Below are positions 8,545 through 17,714 of a stretch of DNA of 32,158 nucleotides, in pieces. The translations under genes and the position numbers were made by a program. The DNA lies in contig PBVQ01000020.1 of NCBI GenBank assembly GCA_002728715.1, forward strand, positions 1 through 32,158. Reading direction: 5' to 3'. Below the pieces are notes generated by a model, which did no database searches, was not told the DNA's origin, and worked only from the letters and a program-made list of their open reading frames with translations. This DNA comes from Dehalococcoidia bacterium (GTDB taxonomy: Bacteria; Chloroflexota; Dehalococcoidia; Lucifugimonadales; Lucifugimonadaceae). Position 1 is the stretch's first letter. Every line of letters begins with the position of its first letter.

Positions 8545-8934
8545 ATGTGGTTAGACCCAAAAGTAGCTGTAGGTGCTATAATTCCCTATAAATCTGGAAT
8601 TGTTTTAGTACAAAGAGCAATAGAACCCGGATTAGGTAAATGGACTTTTCCCTCAGGATACGTAAATAGAGGTGAAGTTGTAGAAGACGCGCTTCGAAGA
8701 GAATTATTAGAAGAATGTGGTATTGAGTGTGAAATAGTTGGTTTAGTAGGAGTATATTCAGATACAAATAATCCTGTAATTTTTATAGTATATGAGGCTA
8801 AAATTATATCTGGGGAACCAAAAAAAAATGATGAAGAAAATTTTGATATTATGATTGCTGATTTTGATAACTTGCCTGAATTAGCTTTTAGCCATGATGA
8901 AAATATAATATTAAATTGGAAAAAATTAGTCTAA
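8545..8934 (+). CDS. Nudix hydrolase
   Basis: A 129-residue Nudix-fold pyrophosphohydrolase. The Nudix box is complete: Gly38-x5-Glu44-x7-Arg52-Glu53-x2-Glu56-Glu57-x-Gly59, preceded by KWTFPSGYV. This Lys-Trp-x-Phe-Pro-x-Gly form is common in MutT-like and NADH/ADP-ribose pyrophosphatase-like enzymes, and the usual N-terminal zinc ribbon of the NudC type is absent. It probably cleaves a nucleoside diphosphate derivative; the substrate is not predictable. No clear Shine-Dalgarno precedes the ATG. Its last nine bases overlap the convergent nucleoside phosphorylase gene. Confidence 0.9.
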   Translation: MWLDPKVAVGAIIPYKSGIVLVQRAIEPGLGKWTFPSGYVNRGEVVEDALRRELLEECGIECEIVGLVGVYSDTNNPVIFIVYEAKIISGEPKKNDEENFDIMIADFDNLPELAFSHDENIILNWKKLV

Positions 8935-9666
8935 AATCCACGAACAAATTAAATCAATTACCTCTTTATAATTTATCTGAAAACTTTTTGTACTCACTCC
9001 GTAATTCCATTCTTTATATAATTCATCACTAACTAATAATAAATTACAAATTTCAACGTTTCTAAACTTCCCTAAATTATACATAGCTGAAGTTTCCATA
9101 TCTACTCCAATAATTCCTTGATTGGAATACTTATTTATATCATTTTTACTTTCTCTATAAAATCCATCTGTTGTCCACCAGTCACCAGATCCTAATTTAA
9201 TTTTTGATTTGGAAAAAATATTTCTTAACTCCTTATACAATTTTGGATTTGGTTCAATGTGTTCATTAGTTTTATAATGTTGAGATGTTCCTTCATCCAC
9301 AATTTTGCATAGATATGGGATAAGAACATCTCCTACCTTAAAATCTTTAGACAGAGTACCGGCTGCACCAAAACCTATAATTGTTTTTGCTCCACAAGTG
9401 ATTAGATCTTCTAAAAACATCACTGTACCAGGTGCTCCAAGGGGGGCATGTGCAATTGTAATATTTTTTTCTAAGTTTGTGTTAAACCAATATGATGGAT
9501 TATACATCGTTGTATCATGGTGTTTAGCATTTATCCTTTCAGATAGAGTTTTGGCCCACCCATGAGACCATGTCAATACAACCCTTTGAGCAACTTTAAA
9601 ATCATTTGTATTTTTACCAACACTAAAAAACCTTTGATCAATGGCATTTTTTGGGGTAAATCGCAT
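8926..9666 (-). CDS. Nucleoside phosphorylase (PNP/UDP family)
   Basis: A 246-residue cytoplasmic phosphorylase that cleaves a nucleoside with phosphate to base plus pentose-1-phosphate. Family features are LGAPGTVMFLEDL, the glycine-rich strand IGFGAAGTLSKDF, VGDVLIP, and the substrate motif GVDMETSAMYNL, where the Met-Glu pair contacts the ribose hydroxyls. Overall it looks closer to uridine phosphorylase than to hexameric or trimeric PNP, but base specificity is uncertain. I use the ATG at 9666; a TTG sits directly before it. It lies five bases after the aldolase stop, as the last gene of the minus-strand run. It may salvage nucleosides, fitting the thymidylate kinase two genes upstream. 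Confidence 0.87.
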   Translation of the reverse strand: MRFTPKNAIDQRFFSVGKNTNDFKVAQRVVLTWSHGWAKTLSERINAKHHDTTMYNPSYWFNTNLEKNITIAHAPLGAPGTVMFLEDLITCGAKTIIGFGAAGTLSKDFKVGDVLIPYLCKIVDEGTSQHYKTNEHIEPNPKLYKELRNIFSKSKIKLGSGDWWTTDGFYRESKNDINKYSNQGIIGVDMETSAMYNLGKFRNVEICNLLLVSDELYKEWNYGVSTKSFQINYKEVIDLICSWILD

Positions 9667-9671
9667 CAATT

Positions 9672-10457
9672 TTAAAAACTACTTGGAGTATCTTTTAGTT
9701 GTGATTTAATTGCATCCATATAAGAATTTACTCCTGCCTGAATAAATTTTTTATCTGAACTTACAATCCAGTTTATATCTCTTTCTAACCAATATGTTGT
9801 CTGTTCAACATTGATTCCCAGAGTTCCTGTATGTTTACCAGATGCTTTGATTTTTACAGATAACTCTTCAATGGTATCTAAGACTTTAGGGTTCATTGTA
9901 TCACCCGGCATACCAAAATTTACTGATAAATCTCCAGGGCCTAAAAATATAGCATCAGCATGATCTGTTCCTATTATATCTCTGTGATTTTTAACGCCTT
10001 CAATAGTTTCTATTTGTAGTGATATAAATGTTTCATCATTAGCTTCTCTAATATACTCTGCCATGTTTTGAAGCCCCCACTCAGCACTTCTTCCTGAAAA
10101 AGCACCTCTTTTTCCTATAGGAGGATATTTTACGGAGTCTACAACTTTTTTAGCATCATCTCCATTATTGATTAATGGAATCATAACTCCACTAGCTCCT
10201 GCATCAAGGTATCTTTGGATATTTTGTTGCTCATTTAATCCTATTCTTAGAATTGGTGTAGTATTAGAAAGCTCTGCGGCACGAATCATATTTTCAGCGG
10301 TTTCATAATCCATGGGACCATGCTCGCAATCAATAACTACAAAATCAAAACCTAACCAACCCATATATTCTACAAGTCCCGGTGAGGGGAAACCTATAAA
10401 CGGACCTATGGCTGACTTTCCTGAATTTAATTTTTTCTTTAAATCATTTTTTCTCAA
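9672..10457 (-). CDS. HpcH/HpaI-family aldolase (class II)
   Basis: A 261-residue metal-dependent aldolase that splits 4-hydroxy-2-oxo acids to pyruvate (or a related oxo acid) and an aldehyde. Key residues align at +1 with E. coli HpaI: His46 (DCEHGP), Arg71, Glu150 (LQIET) and Asp176 (GPGDLS). The glycine-rich DAGASGVMIP segment is also typical. The specific substrate (heptenedioate, 2-keto-3-deoxy sugar acids or others) cannot be told from sequence. The start is TTG with GAGGTG five bases upstream. It lies 39 bases after thymidylate kinase and 5 bases before the phosphorylase, so it is probably cotranscribed. Confidence 0.9.
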   Translation of the reverse strand: MRKNDLKKKLNSGKSAIGPFIGFPSPGLVEYMGWLGFDFVVIDCEHGPMDYETAENMIRAAELSNTTPILRIGLNEQQNIQRYLDAGASGVMIPLINNGDDAKKVVDSVKYPPIGKRGAFSGRSAEWGLQNMAEYIREANDETFISLQIETIEGVKNHRDIIGTDHADAIFLGPGDLSVNFGMPGDTMNPKVLDTIEELSVKIKASGKHTGTLGINVEQTTYWLERDINWIVSSDKKFIQAGVNSYMDAIKSQLKDTPSSF

Positions 10458-10496
10458 ATTACACCTCTAATCATACATATAGTTATTTATTATAAC

Positions 10497-11255
10497 TTAA
10501 TCTTCTAATCTATTTTTTGCGACTCCATTTTTCATCAAAAGTTCTCTGGTTTTATCTAGAATTAATTTAGCTATTACATCGCTTTTTTGCTGAGCGTTTA
10601 TCAAACACCATCTTGTGTCATTTTTAGATAAAGAAAGATATCCCTCTCTAACTTTTTTATGAAATTCTAATGGTTTCTGTTCAAATTTTCTTTGGTTTTC
10701 TGAATCTATTCTTTTATTTGTATCACCCCCTGTGAATAAATTTGTTTGATTAGAAACTCTTGAGAGCGCTATTTCAGGCTCAATGTCCAAGAGTATAGTT
10801 AGATTTGGGGTAATGTTTTTTGTGGCTATTTTATTGAGTTGATTTATTATCTCAATGTCTAATCCATGCCCAAATCCTTGATATGAAATAGTTGAATCGG
10901 TGAATCTATCCACAATTACTACTTTATTTTGATTTAGTGCTGGACTAATTATTTCTGTAATTATTTGAGATCGAGCAGCTTCAAATAGTAGAGTCTCTGA
11001 CAATGGTGAAATGTTACTAGAACTTTTCACCCATTTTCTAATATTATTACCTAATACGCTTCCGCCTGGCTCTTGGGTTTTAATACAATCGATCCCATAC
11101 TTCTCTAGTTGATGAAATAGAATTGTAGCTTGAGTAGATTTACCTACACCTTCTCCGCCTTCAAAAGTAATTAATAAACCATTATTAACATTTATTTTGT
11201 TTAGCTTTGAAGTAATATCTCCAAAGTCTAATGAATGTTGGTTGTTATTTTTCAA
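10497..11255 (-). CDS. tmk: Thymidylate kinase
   Basis: Phosphorylates dTMP to dTDP with ATP, for dTTP synthesis. The 252-residue protein has a P-loop FEGGEGVGKST at about residues 31-41, EPGGSVLGNNIRKW (the EPGGT-like dTMP-binding segment), and the DR-Y/F motif as DRFTDSTISYQG. About 25 extra residues precede the P-loop compared with the usual ~205-215-residue enzyme. No internal ATG supports a later start, although the extension looks unstructured. The TTG start overlaps the upstream ATPase stop as TTGA, implying translational coupling. The C-terminus is also somewhat extended. Confidence 0.93.
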   Translation of the reverse strand: MKNNNQHSLDFGDITSKLNKINVNNGLLITFEGGEGVGKSTQATILFHQLEKYGIDCIKTQEPGGSVLGNNIRKWVKSSSNISPLSETLLFEAARSQIITEIISPALNQNKVVIVDRFTDSTISYQGFGHGLDIEIINQLNKIATKNITPNLTILLDIEPEIALSRVSNQTNLFTGGDTNKRIDSENQRKFEQKPLEFHKKVREGYLSLSKNDTRWCLINAQQKSDVIAKLILDKTRELLMKNGVAKNRLED

Positions 11256-12904
11256 TATCGATTCTCTTGTTTTTTATTTGAAATTATATCTTTTTTTTTG
11301 GAAATAATAACTCTTCTATTAGGTTCTTTGCCTATACTTCTAGAATTTAAGTTACTTCTATTTACAAGGTCATGCTGTAACTTTCTTATGTGTGAAGATT
11401 GAGGTTGAAGCTTAATATTATTGTTTCCATCAATTATTTTACTTATTCCCAGTTCAGCTTCGTAAATAGCTAATTTTCTAATGTCATTCACATTGTCATG
11501 ATGTTCATCTTGTCTATTTAAAAATCTTTCTAAAAATTGCTTTATTTGTTCCTTACTAGCTTTTCTTATTACGTTGACACTTATACCAATTTTTTCTGCA
11601 TTTTTAATGATATTAGGTCTTCTGCTATAATGTGATTTAGTAGTAACAAATACTTCAGCATTTTCTGGAAAATCAACAATTTGGATAGGTATTTTATTTT
11701 TATCAGCTATTTCAATTAAGGCACCTTTACTTATTCCAAAAGGATATATTCTAGTATAAAAAGAATTTGAAATTTCTTTTTCTGAAGTTTCTAAATCATT
11801 GTTTTTTGAATTTTGTTCTGATTTTTTGTAATTAAAATCATTCAATTGAAACGGAGCTGGCTTAAATGCAGAATTATCGTTGTCCTTGTTCTCAATTATT
11901 ATTTCAACTTTATTATTATGGTCTATTTTCCTAATTTCTTGTTTGTACATTAGCCCTCTAAGGCTCATATCTACAGATGTTTTTACATCTGAATTTATAA
12001 CAACAATGTTTCTTTCTTGGATTTCTACGACTATATCAAAAGTTGGTTGATGTTTTCTTTCTAGAACTGTTTTTTGAGATTTTCTTTTTCTTGCTTCTAA
12101 ATCTCCTAAGGTAACGGTTTGAGTCCCTCCAATCAGATCTGAAAGTGTAGGGTTAGAAATTACGTTTGATAATGTATTACCATGAGCAGTAGCAATTAAT
12201 TGTACTCCTCTTTCTGCGATTGTTCTTGCAGCAAGAGCTTCTAATTCTGTACTCATTTCGTCAATAACAATTACTTCGGGCATATGATTTTCTACAGCTT
12301 CAATCATAACGTTGTGCTGTAAGTGAGTATTTGGAACCTGAAGCCTTCTTGATTTTCCTATTGCATAGTGGGGAACATCTCCATCCCCCGCAATTTCATT
12401 AGAAGTATCTACAATTACAACTCTTTTATTAGATTTATCAGATAAAGTTCTGGCAGTTTCTCTTAGCAATGTGGTTTTACCAACTCCTGGTCTTCCTAAG
12501 ATTAGTATGTTTTTTCCAGAAAAAATTAAATCTTCAATTAGTTTTACTGAACCAAAAACTGCCCTACCAATTCTGCAGGTTAATCCAACAGGATCACCCT
12601 GTCTATTTTTTATTACAGAAATTCTATGTAAAGTTCTTTCGATTCCTGCCCTGTTATCATCACCAAACTTACCAATTTTACTTATTATGCTAACTATTTG
12701 TTCTCTTGTAACTTCTTTTTTACTTAATGGAATAGTTTTATCTATATATCTAGCCTCTGGTTTTCTACCAAGGTCTAATATAACTTCTAATAAATCATGT
12801 AGACCATCACTTGAATAAATATTGTTACTTATTTCTTTTGTAAATATATCAAGAAATACTCTAATCTCATCAAGTTGATTTTTTTCTGAAAATTTGCTTG
12901 TCAT
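11252..12904 (-). CDS. SpoIIIAA/Ycf45-like AAA ATPase with R3H domain
   Basis: A 550-residue nucleotide-binding protein. The N-terminal ~290 residues form a SpoIIIAA-like ATPase with Walker A GRPGVGKT (137-144), Walker B VIVIDE (211-216) and the following ERGVQLIATAHG stretch. After a linker (about 340-380), the C-terminal part includes an R3H-type single-stranded nucleic-acid-binding segment (RKLQHDLVNR ... SIGKEPNRRV). This architecture is that of the Ycf45 family of cyanobacteria, plastids and Chloroflexota, whose role is unsettled. It starts at an ATG with AAGG six bases upstream, 12 bases after pdxT, and overlaps tmk by four bases. That arrangement hints at a link to nucleotide or DNA metabolism, which is an inference. 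Confidence 0.9.
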   Translation of the reverse strand: MTSKFSEKNQLDEIRVFLDIFTKEISNNIYSSDGLHDLLEVILDLGRKPEARYIDKTIPLSKKEVTREQIVSIISKIGKFGDDNRAGIERTLHRISVIKNRQGDPVGLTCRIGRAVFGSVKLIEDLIFSGKNILILGRPGVGKTTLLRETARTLSDKSNKRVVIVDTSNEIAGDGDVPHYAIGKSRRLQVPNTHLQHNVMIEAVENHMPEVIVIDEMSTELEALAARTIAERGVQLIATAHGNTLSNVISNPTLSDLIGGTQTVTLGDLEARKRKSQKTVLERKHQPTFDIVVEIQERNIVVINSDVKTSVDMSLRGLMYKQEIRKIDHNNKVEIIIENKDNDNSAFKPAPFQLNDFNYKKSEQNSKNNDLETSEKEISNSFYTRIYPFGISKGALIEIADKNKIPIQIVDFPENAEVFVTTKSHYSRRPNIIKNAEKIGISVNVIRKASKEQIKQFLERFLNRQDEHHDNVNDIRKLAIYEAELGISKIIDGNNNIKLQPQSSHIRKLQHDLVNRSNLNSRSIGKEPNRRVIISKKKDIISNKKQENRY

Positions 12905-12916
12905 AATACCTTATAA

Positions 12917-13498
12917 TTAACACATACTTAAGAAATATTTGTGAACTCTAGAATCTTCTGTAAGTTCCGGATGGAAAGAAGTCACAAAAATTTTGTCTTG
13001 TCGTGCAGCAATAATTTCATTATTGAGAGTGGAAAGTACTTCTACGTTTTTCCCCACTTCTCGAATAATTGGAGCTCTAATAAAAATAGCGTTAAACTTT
13101 TTGTCATCTAAGCCTTTTATTACTACTTTTTCTTCAAAACTATCAATCTGTCTACCATAAAAGTTTCTTTCAACCGTTATATCCATAATCCCAATGGGTT
13201 TTGGGTAATCATCTTTTAATTTTTTGGCTATTGTAATCATTCCGGCACATGTACCCCACAAACCCATACCTCTGGTTACTGCTAGTTTTATTTTTTCTTC
13301 AAATCCATAATTTCTTATGAGTTTACAAATAGTTGTACTTTCTCCTCCAGGAATAATTAAGCCATCGAGTGATTCTAGCTCTTCAGGTTTTTTGATTAAT
13401 GAAGCCTTGTTATCCAGTTTTTCTAAGATTGCAATATGCTCATAAAAGTCACCTTGAAGAGCTAAAACACCTATTTGTTTATCAGGAAGATTTCCCAA
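12917..13498 (-). CDS. pdxT: PLP synthase glutaminase subunit PdxT
   Basis: Hydrolyses glutamine and channels ammonia to PdxS for pyridoxal 5'-phosphate synthesis (the deoxyxylulose-independent route). The class I amidotransferase residues are present: the nucleophile Cys84 in GTCAGM, and His176 and Glu178 in SFHPELTED. Other conserved segments are GVLALQGDFYEH, the oxyanion IPGGEST and RAPIIR. Length is 193 residues, normal for the family. I choose the TTG at 13498 because AGAGG at 13508-13512 is nine bases upstream; the TTG at 13507 would leave no spacing. The start is two bases after the pdxS stop. Confidence 0.93.
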   Translation of the reverse strand: MGNLPDKQIGVLALQGDFYEHIAILEKLDNKASLIKKPEELESLDGLIIPGGESTTICKLIRNYGFEEKIKLAVTRGMGLWGTCAGMITIAKKLKDDYPKPIGIMDITVERNFYGRQIDSFEEKVVIKGLDDKKFNAIFIRAPIIREVGKNVEVLSTLNNEIIAARQDKIFVTSFHPELTEDSRVHKYFLSMC

Positions 13499-13500
13499 TA

Positions 13501-14436
13501 CTACCAACCTCTAGTTTGAAGCTGATCTTTTTCGTTTATTTTATTTGCTTCAATACCAGGCATAGCATCTCCTAGTCCTGCAGAAATTTCTGCAAGCATA
13601 TCAGGATCATTGTAATGAGTTGTAGCTTTTACAATAGCTTCTGCCATTTTAGAAGGATTAGAACTTTTAAAAATTCCAGATCCAACAAATACACCTTCGA
13701 CACCTATTTGCATCATTAGTGCGGCATCAGATGGTGTTGCAATACCTCCTGCAGAGAAGTTTACAACTGGTAATTTACCATTTTTATGAACCTCCAAAAC
13801 AAGTTCATATGGAGCTTGAAAATCCCTTGCTGCAGACATCAATTCTTCTTCAGGCATATTTTGAAGTTTTCTAATATCACTAAGAATTTGCCTTGCATGT
13901 GTTACAGCATGTACAACGTCACCAGTTCCTGCTTCACCTTTTGTTCTAATCATAGCTGCACCTTCACCAATTCTTCTTAATGCCTCTCCTAGGTTTCTTG
14001 CTCCACATACAAAAGGCATCTTGAAGTCCCATTTGTTTATGTGGAAATCATTATCTGCTGGTGTAAGAACTTCGGATTCATCGCAGTAGTCAACACCTAG
14101 AGATTCGAGAACTTGAGCTTCTACGAAATGCCCAATTCTAGCCTTAGCCATAACTGGAATAGAAACCGAGTTTATAATACCTGATACCAAATCAGGATCG
14201 GACATTCTTGCAACTCCACCGTCTCTTCTTATATCTGAAGGGACACGTTCGAGAGCCATTACCGACACTGCTCCAGCATCTTCTGCAATTTTTGCTTCAT
14301 CAGGGGTAACTACATCCATTATCACCCCTCCTTTTAGCATTTGTGCTAAACCACCCTTCACCTTCCAATCACCAACGTTGGGTTTAGTTTTATCCTTCCA
14401 ACTTTGATTAGAATTAATCAACTTAGTTGATGTCAT
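13501..14436 (-). CDS. pdxS: PLP synthase subunit PdxS
   Basis: The synthase subunit condenses ribose 5-phosphate, glyceraldehyde 3-phosphate and ammonia to PLP. Length is 311 residues, with a 17-residue N-terminal extension relative to B. subtilis PdxS. The catalytic residues shift accordingly to Asp41 (IMDVV), Lys98 (VMAKARIGH) and Lys166 ([11 protein letters not shown]). The phosphate-binding Gly-rich [10 protein letters not shown] and VFVGSGIF loops are intact. Starts with ATG preceded by AAGGAAA. It heads the pdxS-pdxT pair; GAPDH lies 95 bases upstream on the same strand, so it may have its own promoter in that gap. Confidence 0.97.
   Translation of the reverse strand: MTSTKLINSNQSWKDKTKPNVGDWKVKGGLAQMLKGGVIMDVVTPDEAKIAEDAGAVSVMALERVPSDIRRDGGVARMSDPDLVSGIINSVSIPVMAKARIGHFVEAQVLESLGVDYCDESEVLTPADNDFHINKWDFKMPFVCGARNLGEALRRIGEGAAMIRTKGEAGTGDVVHAVTHARQILSDIRKLQNMPEEELMSAARDFQAPYELVLEVHKNGKLPVVNFSAGGIATPSDAALMMQIGVEGVFVGSGIFKSSNPSKMAEAIVKATTHYNDPDMLAEISAGLGDAMPGIEANKINEKDQLQTRGW
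13508..13512 (-). promoter_or_regulatory. Ribosome binding site deciding the pdxT start
   Basis: AGAGG (minus strand) sits in the last codons of pdxS, nine bases before the TTG at 13498. It directly abuts the alternative TTG at 13507, so the downstream TTG is favoured. Confidence 0.6.
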
Positions 14437-14531
14437 AATATTTCCTTTCGGCTTTATTTATTAATTTTCTAGCGACACCGAACCCGCTATTATTAATATT
14501 ATAACTCTTAATATTAAATAATATTATATGA
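14437..14531 (-). other. gap-pdxS spacer with inverted repeats
   Basis: This 95-base gap holds a 5-bp inverted repeat (TAGCG 14470-14474, CGCTA 14485-14489) and an 8-bp AT-only inverted repeat (14493-14500 with 14510-14517). The latter could be a weak transcript end after gap, but it has no U-tract. A minus-strand TATAAT at 14498-14503 could be a -10 for pdxS, but no convincing -35 is seen. Confidence 0.35.
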
Positions 14532-15548
14532 TTATAAATTTTTTCCGATTAAGTTAGCTAAATCTGAAGTTCTAGATGCGTATCCCCACTCATTATCGTA
14601 CCAACCTACAATCTTATAAAGACCAGTTCCAGGAATTTTGGAAGTAGAAGCTAAGTCTATAGTGCAAGAGTATGAGTTTCCAATGAAATCTGAAGATACA
14701 AGCTCTTCATCTGCACAATCTAAAATTCCATTAAGTTCCTTTGATGCAGATTGTTTGTATAATTCATTTATTTTTTCAATACTTTCATCACTATTTAGTT
14801 TCACGGTAAGGTCTGTTACAGAACTTGTAATTACTGGTACGCGATATGCCATACCGTCTATTTTTCCTTCTAAATCTGGTATTACTTTTGTCACTGCTTT
14901 TGCTGCACCAGTAGTTGTTGGAATAATATTTGCCGACGCAGCTCTTGCTCTCCTTAAGTCAGAATGAGTCTGATCAAGTATATTTTGGTCATTTGTAAAA
15001 GCATGTATTGTAGACATAAATGCACTTTCCAAATCAAAGTTATCATTAAGTACTTTTACCATCGGCGCTACACAATTTGTAGTACATGAAGCATTAGAAA
15101 TTATATTATGGTTTTTTGGGTCATAATCTTTGTGATTTACACCTAAAACAATAGTGATATCTTCGTTTTTTGCTGGAGCTGATATAACTACTTTTTTTAC
15201 CGATCCACCTAAATGTGAAGATGCTAGATTACCATCTGTAAATATACCTGTTGATTCTATAACAATTTGTACTCCTTCCTTATCCCAATTAATATTCTCT
15301 GGAGATTTCTCCCTAAAAAACTTTATATAACGACCGCTAATGTTTATTCCATGATCATTTATTTCCAATTTTTCTTGAAGTCTTCCATGTGTAGAATCAT
15401 ATTTTAGTAAATGGGCACTTGTTCTGATATCACCTAAATCATTAATTGCTACTACTTCAAGTGAGTCTTTAAAATTGCTGTTAATTGTTTTTAGAACTTG
15501 CCTCCCAATCCTTCCAAAACCGTTAATTCCTATCTTTATTTTATTCAT
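14532..15548 (-). CDS. gap: Glyceraldehyde-3-phosphate dehydrogenase, type I
   Basis: Oxidises glyceraldehyde 3-phosphate with NAD and phosphate to 1,3-bisphosphoglycerate in glycolysis/gluconeogenesis. At 338 residues it has normal length. It shows the N-terminal GINGFGRIGR Rossmann motif, AINDL (Asp37, an NAD-type signature), the catalytic Cys155 in SNASCTTNC, the catalytic His in the following conserved HAFT segment, and WYDNEWGYASR at the C-terminus. The ATG is preceded by AAAGGA. It lies 23 bases after eno, so the rph-eno-gap run is probably one transcript; no pgk is adjacent. Confidence 0.97.
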   Translation of the reverse strand: MNKIKIGINGFGRIGRQVLKTINSNFKDSLEVVAINDLGDIRTSAHLLKYDSTHGRLQEKLEINDHGINISGRYIKFFREKSPENINWDKEGVQIVIESTGIFTDGNLASSHLGGSVKKVVISAPAKNEDITIVLGVNHKDYDPKNHNIISNASCTTNCVAPMVKVLNDNFDLESAFMSTIHAFTNDQNILDQTHSDLRRARAASANIIPTTTGAAKAVTKVIPDLEGKIDGMAYRVPVITSSVTDLTVKLNSDESIEKINELYKQSASKELNGILDCADEELVSSDFIGNSYSCTIDLASTSKIPGTGLYKIVGWYDNEWGYASRTSDLANLIGKNL

Positions 15549-15571
15549 TTTTTTTCCTTTGAGTTTATTTT

Positions 15572-16852
15572 TTACAAAATATTTTTACCTACATATTTGT
15601 TATAGCCAATCGTTTGTTCAATACTCAGCAATCTATTGTATTTTGCTACTCGCTCACTTCTATTTGGCGCCCCTGTTTTTATTTGACCTGCTGAGACACC
15701 GACAGCAAAATCAGAAATTGTGGTATCTTCTGTTTCTCCAGAACGGTGGCTAATAATACATTTGAAATTGGACTTTTTGGCTAATCTAATTGCACTTAAT
15801 GTTTCTGAAACTGTTCCAACTTGATTAAGCTTGATTAAAATAGAATTTGCAGATTTGTTATCTATCCCTTTTTTTAAGTATTTTTCTTGTGTAACGAATA
15901 AATCATCACCAACTAATTGAACCTTATTCCCTAGAGTTTTGGTTAAGTCAGACCATCCATCCCAATCGTCTTCAGAAAGGCCATCTTCAATAGAATAAAT
16001 AGGATATTGCTGGCATAGTTTTTTATACTCACTGGCCAATAGTTTGCTTGATAAGACCTTATTTTCTCTACTTAGGTGATATTCGTTATTTATATAAAAT
16101 TCTGATGCGGCAACATCAAGCGCAATGTAAACTTCATCTCCAAGTTTATAACCTGCATCTTCAATAGATTCTGCAACATAATTTATTGCCTCGCTATTAG
16201 TTAGGTTTTGTGGCGCAAATCCACCCTCATCTCCTACAGTTGTGACGTGATTATTTTTTATAAGGTTACTTTTTAAAGTGTGGTAAATTTCTACACCACA
16301 TCTTAATGCATCATGAAAATTGTCAAATCCAATAGGGGCAATCATTATTTCTTGGAAGTCAGTTGATCCCTCCGCATGAGCTCCACCATTTAGTATATTC
16401 ATCATTGGCACAGGTAAAGAAATTTCATTATGAGATTCATATAATTCATTTACATATTTATATAGTGGTATTTCTAAACTTTTTGCAGCAGATTTCATTG
16501 TTGCTAGAGAAACAGCTAGTATAGAGTTTGCTCCGAGATTTTTTTTATTTTCAGAATTGTCAAAATCAATCATAATATCATCAATACTTTTCTGTTTTAA
16601 GGGATCTAAATTTAGGATAATATTACGGACTTTTTTGTTTATGTTATCAACCGCATTTAATACTCCTTTTCCTAAAAATCTTTTTTTATCTCCATCCCGT
16701 AATTCGACGGCTTCCCTTTTACCAGTACTAGCTCCCGAAGGAACAGCTGCAGTTCCGGTTTTCCCACTTGATAAAACAACTGTTGCTTCTATTGTTGGGT
16801 TGCCACGAGAGTCTAATATTTCTCTAGCAGATACATCTATAATTTTGTCCAT
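15572..16852 (-). CDS. eno: Enolase
   Basis: Converts 2-phosphoglycerate to phosphoenolpyruvate. From the ATG at 16852 the protein is 426 residues and starts MDKIIDVSAREILDSRGNPT, exactly as family members do. An upstream in-frame start at 16930 would add 26 non-conserved residues and overlap rph. AAGGA at 16859-16863 supports the chosen start. Conserved features include the substrate loop VPSGASTGKREAVELRD, VGDEGGFAP (general acid/base Glu), the metal ligands in SIEDGL and VGDDLFVT, IKLNQVGT (catalytic Lys) and the SHRSGETEDTTI signature. Confidence 0.97.
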   Translation of the reverse strand: MDKIIDVSAREILDSRGNPTIEATVVLSSGKTGTAAVPSGASTGKREAVELRDGDKKRFLGKGVLNAVDNINKKVRNIILNLDPLKQKSIDDIMIDFDNSENKKNLGANSILAVSLATMKSAAKSLEIPLYKYVNELYESHNEISLPVPMMNILNGGAHAEGSTDFQEIMIAPIGFDNFHDALRCGVEIYHTLKSNLIKNNHVTTVGDEGGFAPQNLTNSEAINYVAESIEDAGYKLGDEVYIALDVAASEFYINNEYHLSRENKVLSSKLLASEYKKLCQQYPIYSIEDGLSEDDWDGWSDLTKTLGNKVQLVGDDLFVTQEKYLKKGIDNKSANSILIKLNQVGTVSETLSAIRLAKKSNFKCIISHRSGETEDTTISDFAVGVSAGQIKTGAPNRSERVAKYNRLLSIEQTIGYNKYVGKNIL

Positions 16853-16886
16853 TATGATTCCTTGTTTTCTAATCGTTCTAATCGTT

Positions 16887-17618
16887 TTATTTATCTGAAA
16901 TAGCTTTTTTTTGTAAATTGAAAAGCTCATTTATTCCTTTTTTAGCAATTGTGATCATTTCAGAGAAATCATCATAACTAAATGAAGATTTTTCAGCAGT
17001 TCCTTGAATTTCAACAAATTCAAATTTATCATTCATCACAATATTCATATCAACTTCTGCTCTAGAATCTTCATCATAATTTAAGTCCAATAATATATTT
17101 TTTTCTACGATTCCTATACTTACTGCTGATACTAAATTTTTGATTGGATTAGCAGTAAATAAATTTTCATCTATACCATGTATTATTGCTAGGTTAAGTG
17201 CTGTAAAAGCTCCGGTTATTGATGCTGTTCTTGTTCCTCCATCCGCTCTTATAACATCACAGTCAATTATAATAGAAACTTCACCAAGCATTTCTAAATC
17301 AATGATTGATCTGAGAGATCTACCTATTAATCTTTGTATTTCTTGAGTACGGCCAGAAACTTTGAATCTCTCTCTTTGTATTCTATCTTTTGAAGATCTT
17401 GGCAACATTGAGTATTCTGCTGTAACCCAACCAGTACCTTTTCCTTTGAGCCATCGAGGCACTTTTTTTTCAATAGTTGCTGAACATATTACCTTTGTAT
17501 TTCCCACTTCTATTAATGCAGATCCTTCTGAATCTGGTAAATAATTAGGAGTAATCTTAACATCTCGAAGTTCAGAGGAATTTCTATTGTCAATTCTTTT
17601 TATATTTTTTTTAATCAA
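16887..17618 (-). CDS. rph: Ribonuclease PH
   Basis: A phosphorolytic 3'-to-5' exoribonuclease that trims tRNA precursors. About 243 residues, normal for the family. Conserved segments are RNSSELRDVKI, KVICSATIE, GWVTAEYSMLPRSS, the phosphate/RNA-binding SGRTQEIQRLIGRSLRS, IDCDVIRADGGTRTASITGA and the acidic patch EDSRAEVDMN (metal-binding Asp residues). I prefer the TTG at 17618 because GGGGAG (17623-17628) lies just upstream; a TTG at 17630 is also in frame but has no ribosome binding site. It is the first gene of the minus-strand run, divergent from ketopantoate reductase. Confidence 0.95.
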   Translation of the reverse strand: MIKKNIKRIDNRNSSELRDVKITPNYLPDSEGSALIEVGNTKVICSATIEKKVPRWLKGKGTGWVTAEYSMLPRSSKDRIQRERFKVSGRTQEIQRLIGRSLRSIIDLEMLGEVSIIIDCDVIRADGGTRTASITGAFTALNLAIIHGIDENLFTANPIKNLVSAVSIGIVEKNILLDLNYDEDSRAEVDMNIVMNDKFEFVEIQGTAEKSSFSYDDFSEMITIAKKGINELFNLQKKAISDK

Positions 17619-17634
17619 TTTTCTCCCCAATATA

Positions 17635-17663
17635 CTTATAATTAAATGATAACAGTATTACAA
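17635..17663 (-). promoter_or_regulatory. Promoter candidate for rph-eno-gap
   Basis: On the minus strand, TTGTAA (17658-17663) and TATAAG (17635-17640) are separated by exactly 17 bases. Transcription would begin near 17628, giving a very short leader that begins at the GGGGAG ribosome binding site of rph. The boxes match consensus at 4/6 and 5/6; AT-richness makes this only suggestive. Confidence 0.4.
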
Positions 17664-17714
17664 TTATTGTTTCTTATAAAAAAAAATTTAATTACAAGTA
17701 TTTTGAGGTGAATA

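Noticed and set aside
12471-12818. Plus-strand 115-codon open frame opposite the R3H ATPase
   Set aside because: It mirrors the Walker A region of a clearly conserved gene and has no ribosome binding site or recognisable domain.
16557-16898. Plus-strand 113-codon open frame opposite enolase
   Set aside because: It is a shadow of the highly conserved N-terminal part of enolase.
15572-16930. Longer enolase starting at 16930
   Set aside because: The extra 26 residues are not enolase-like, overlap rph, and a good ribosome binding site precedes the ATG at 16852.
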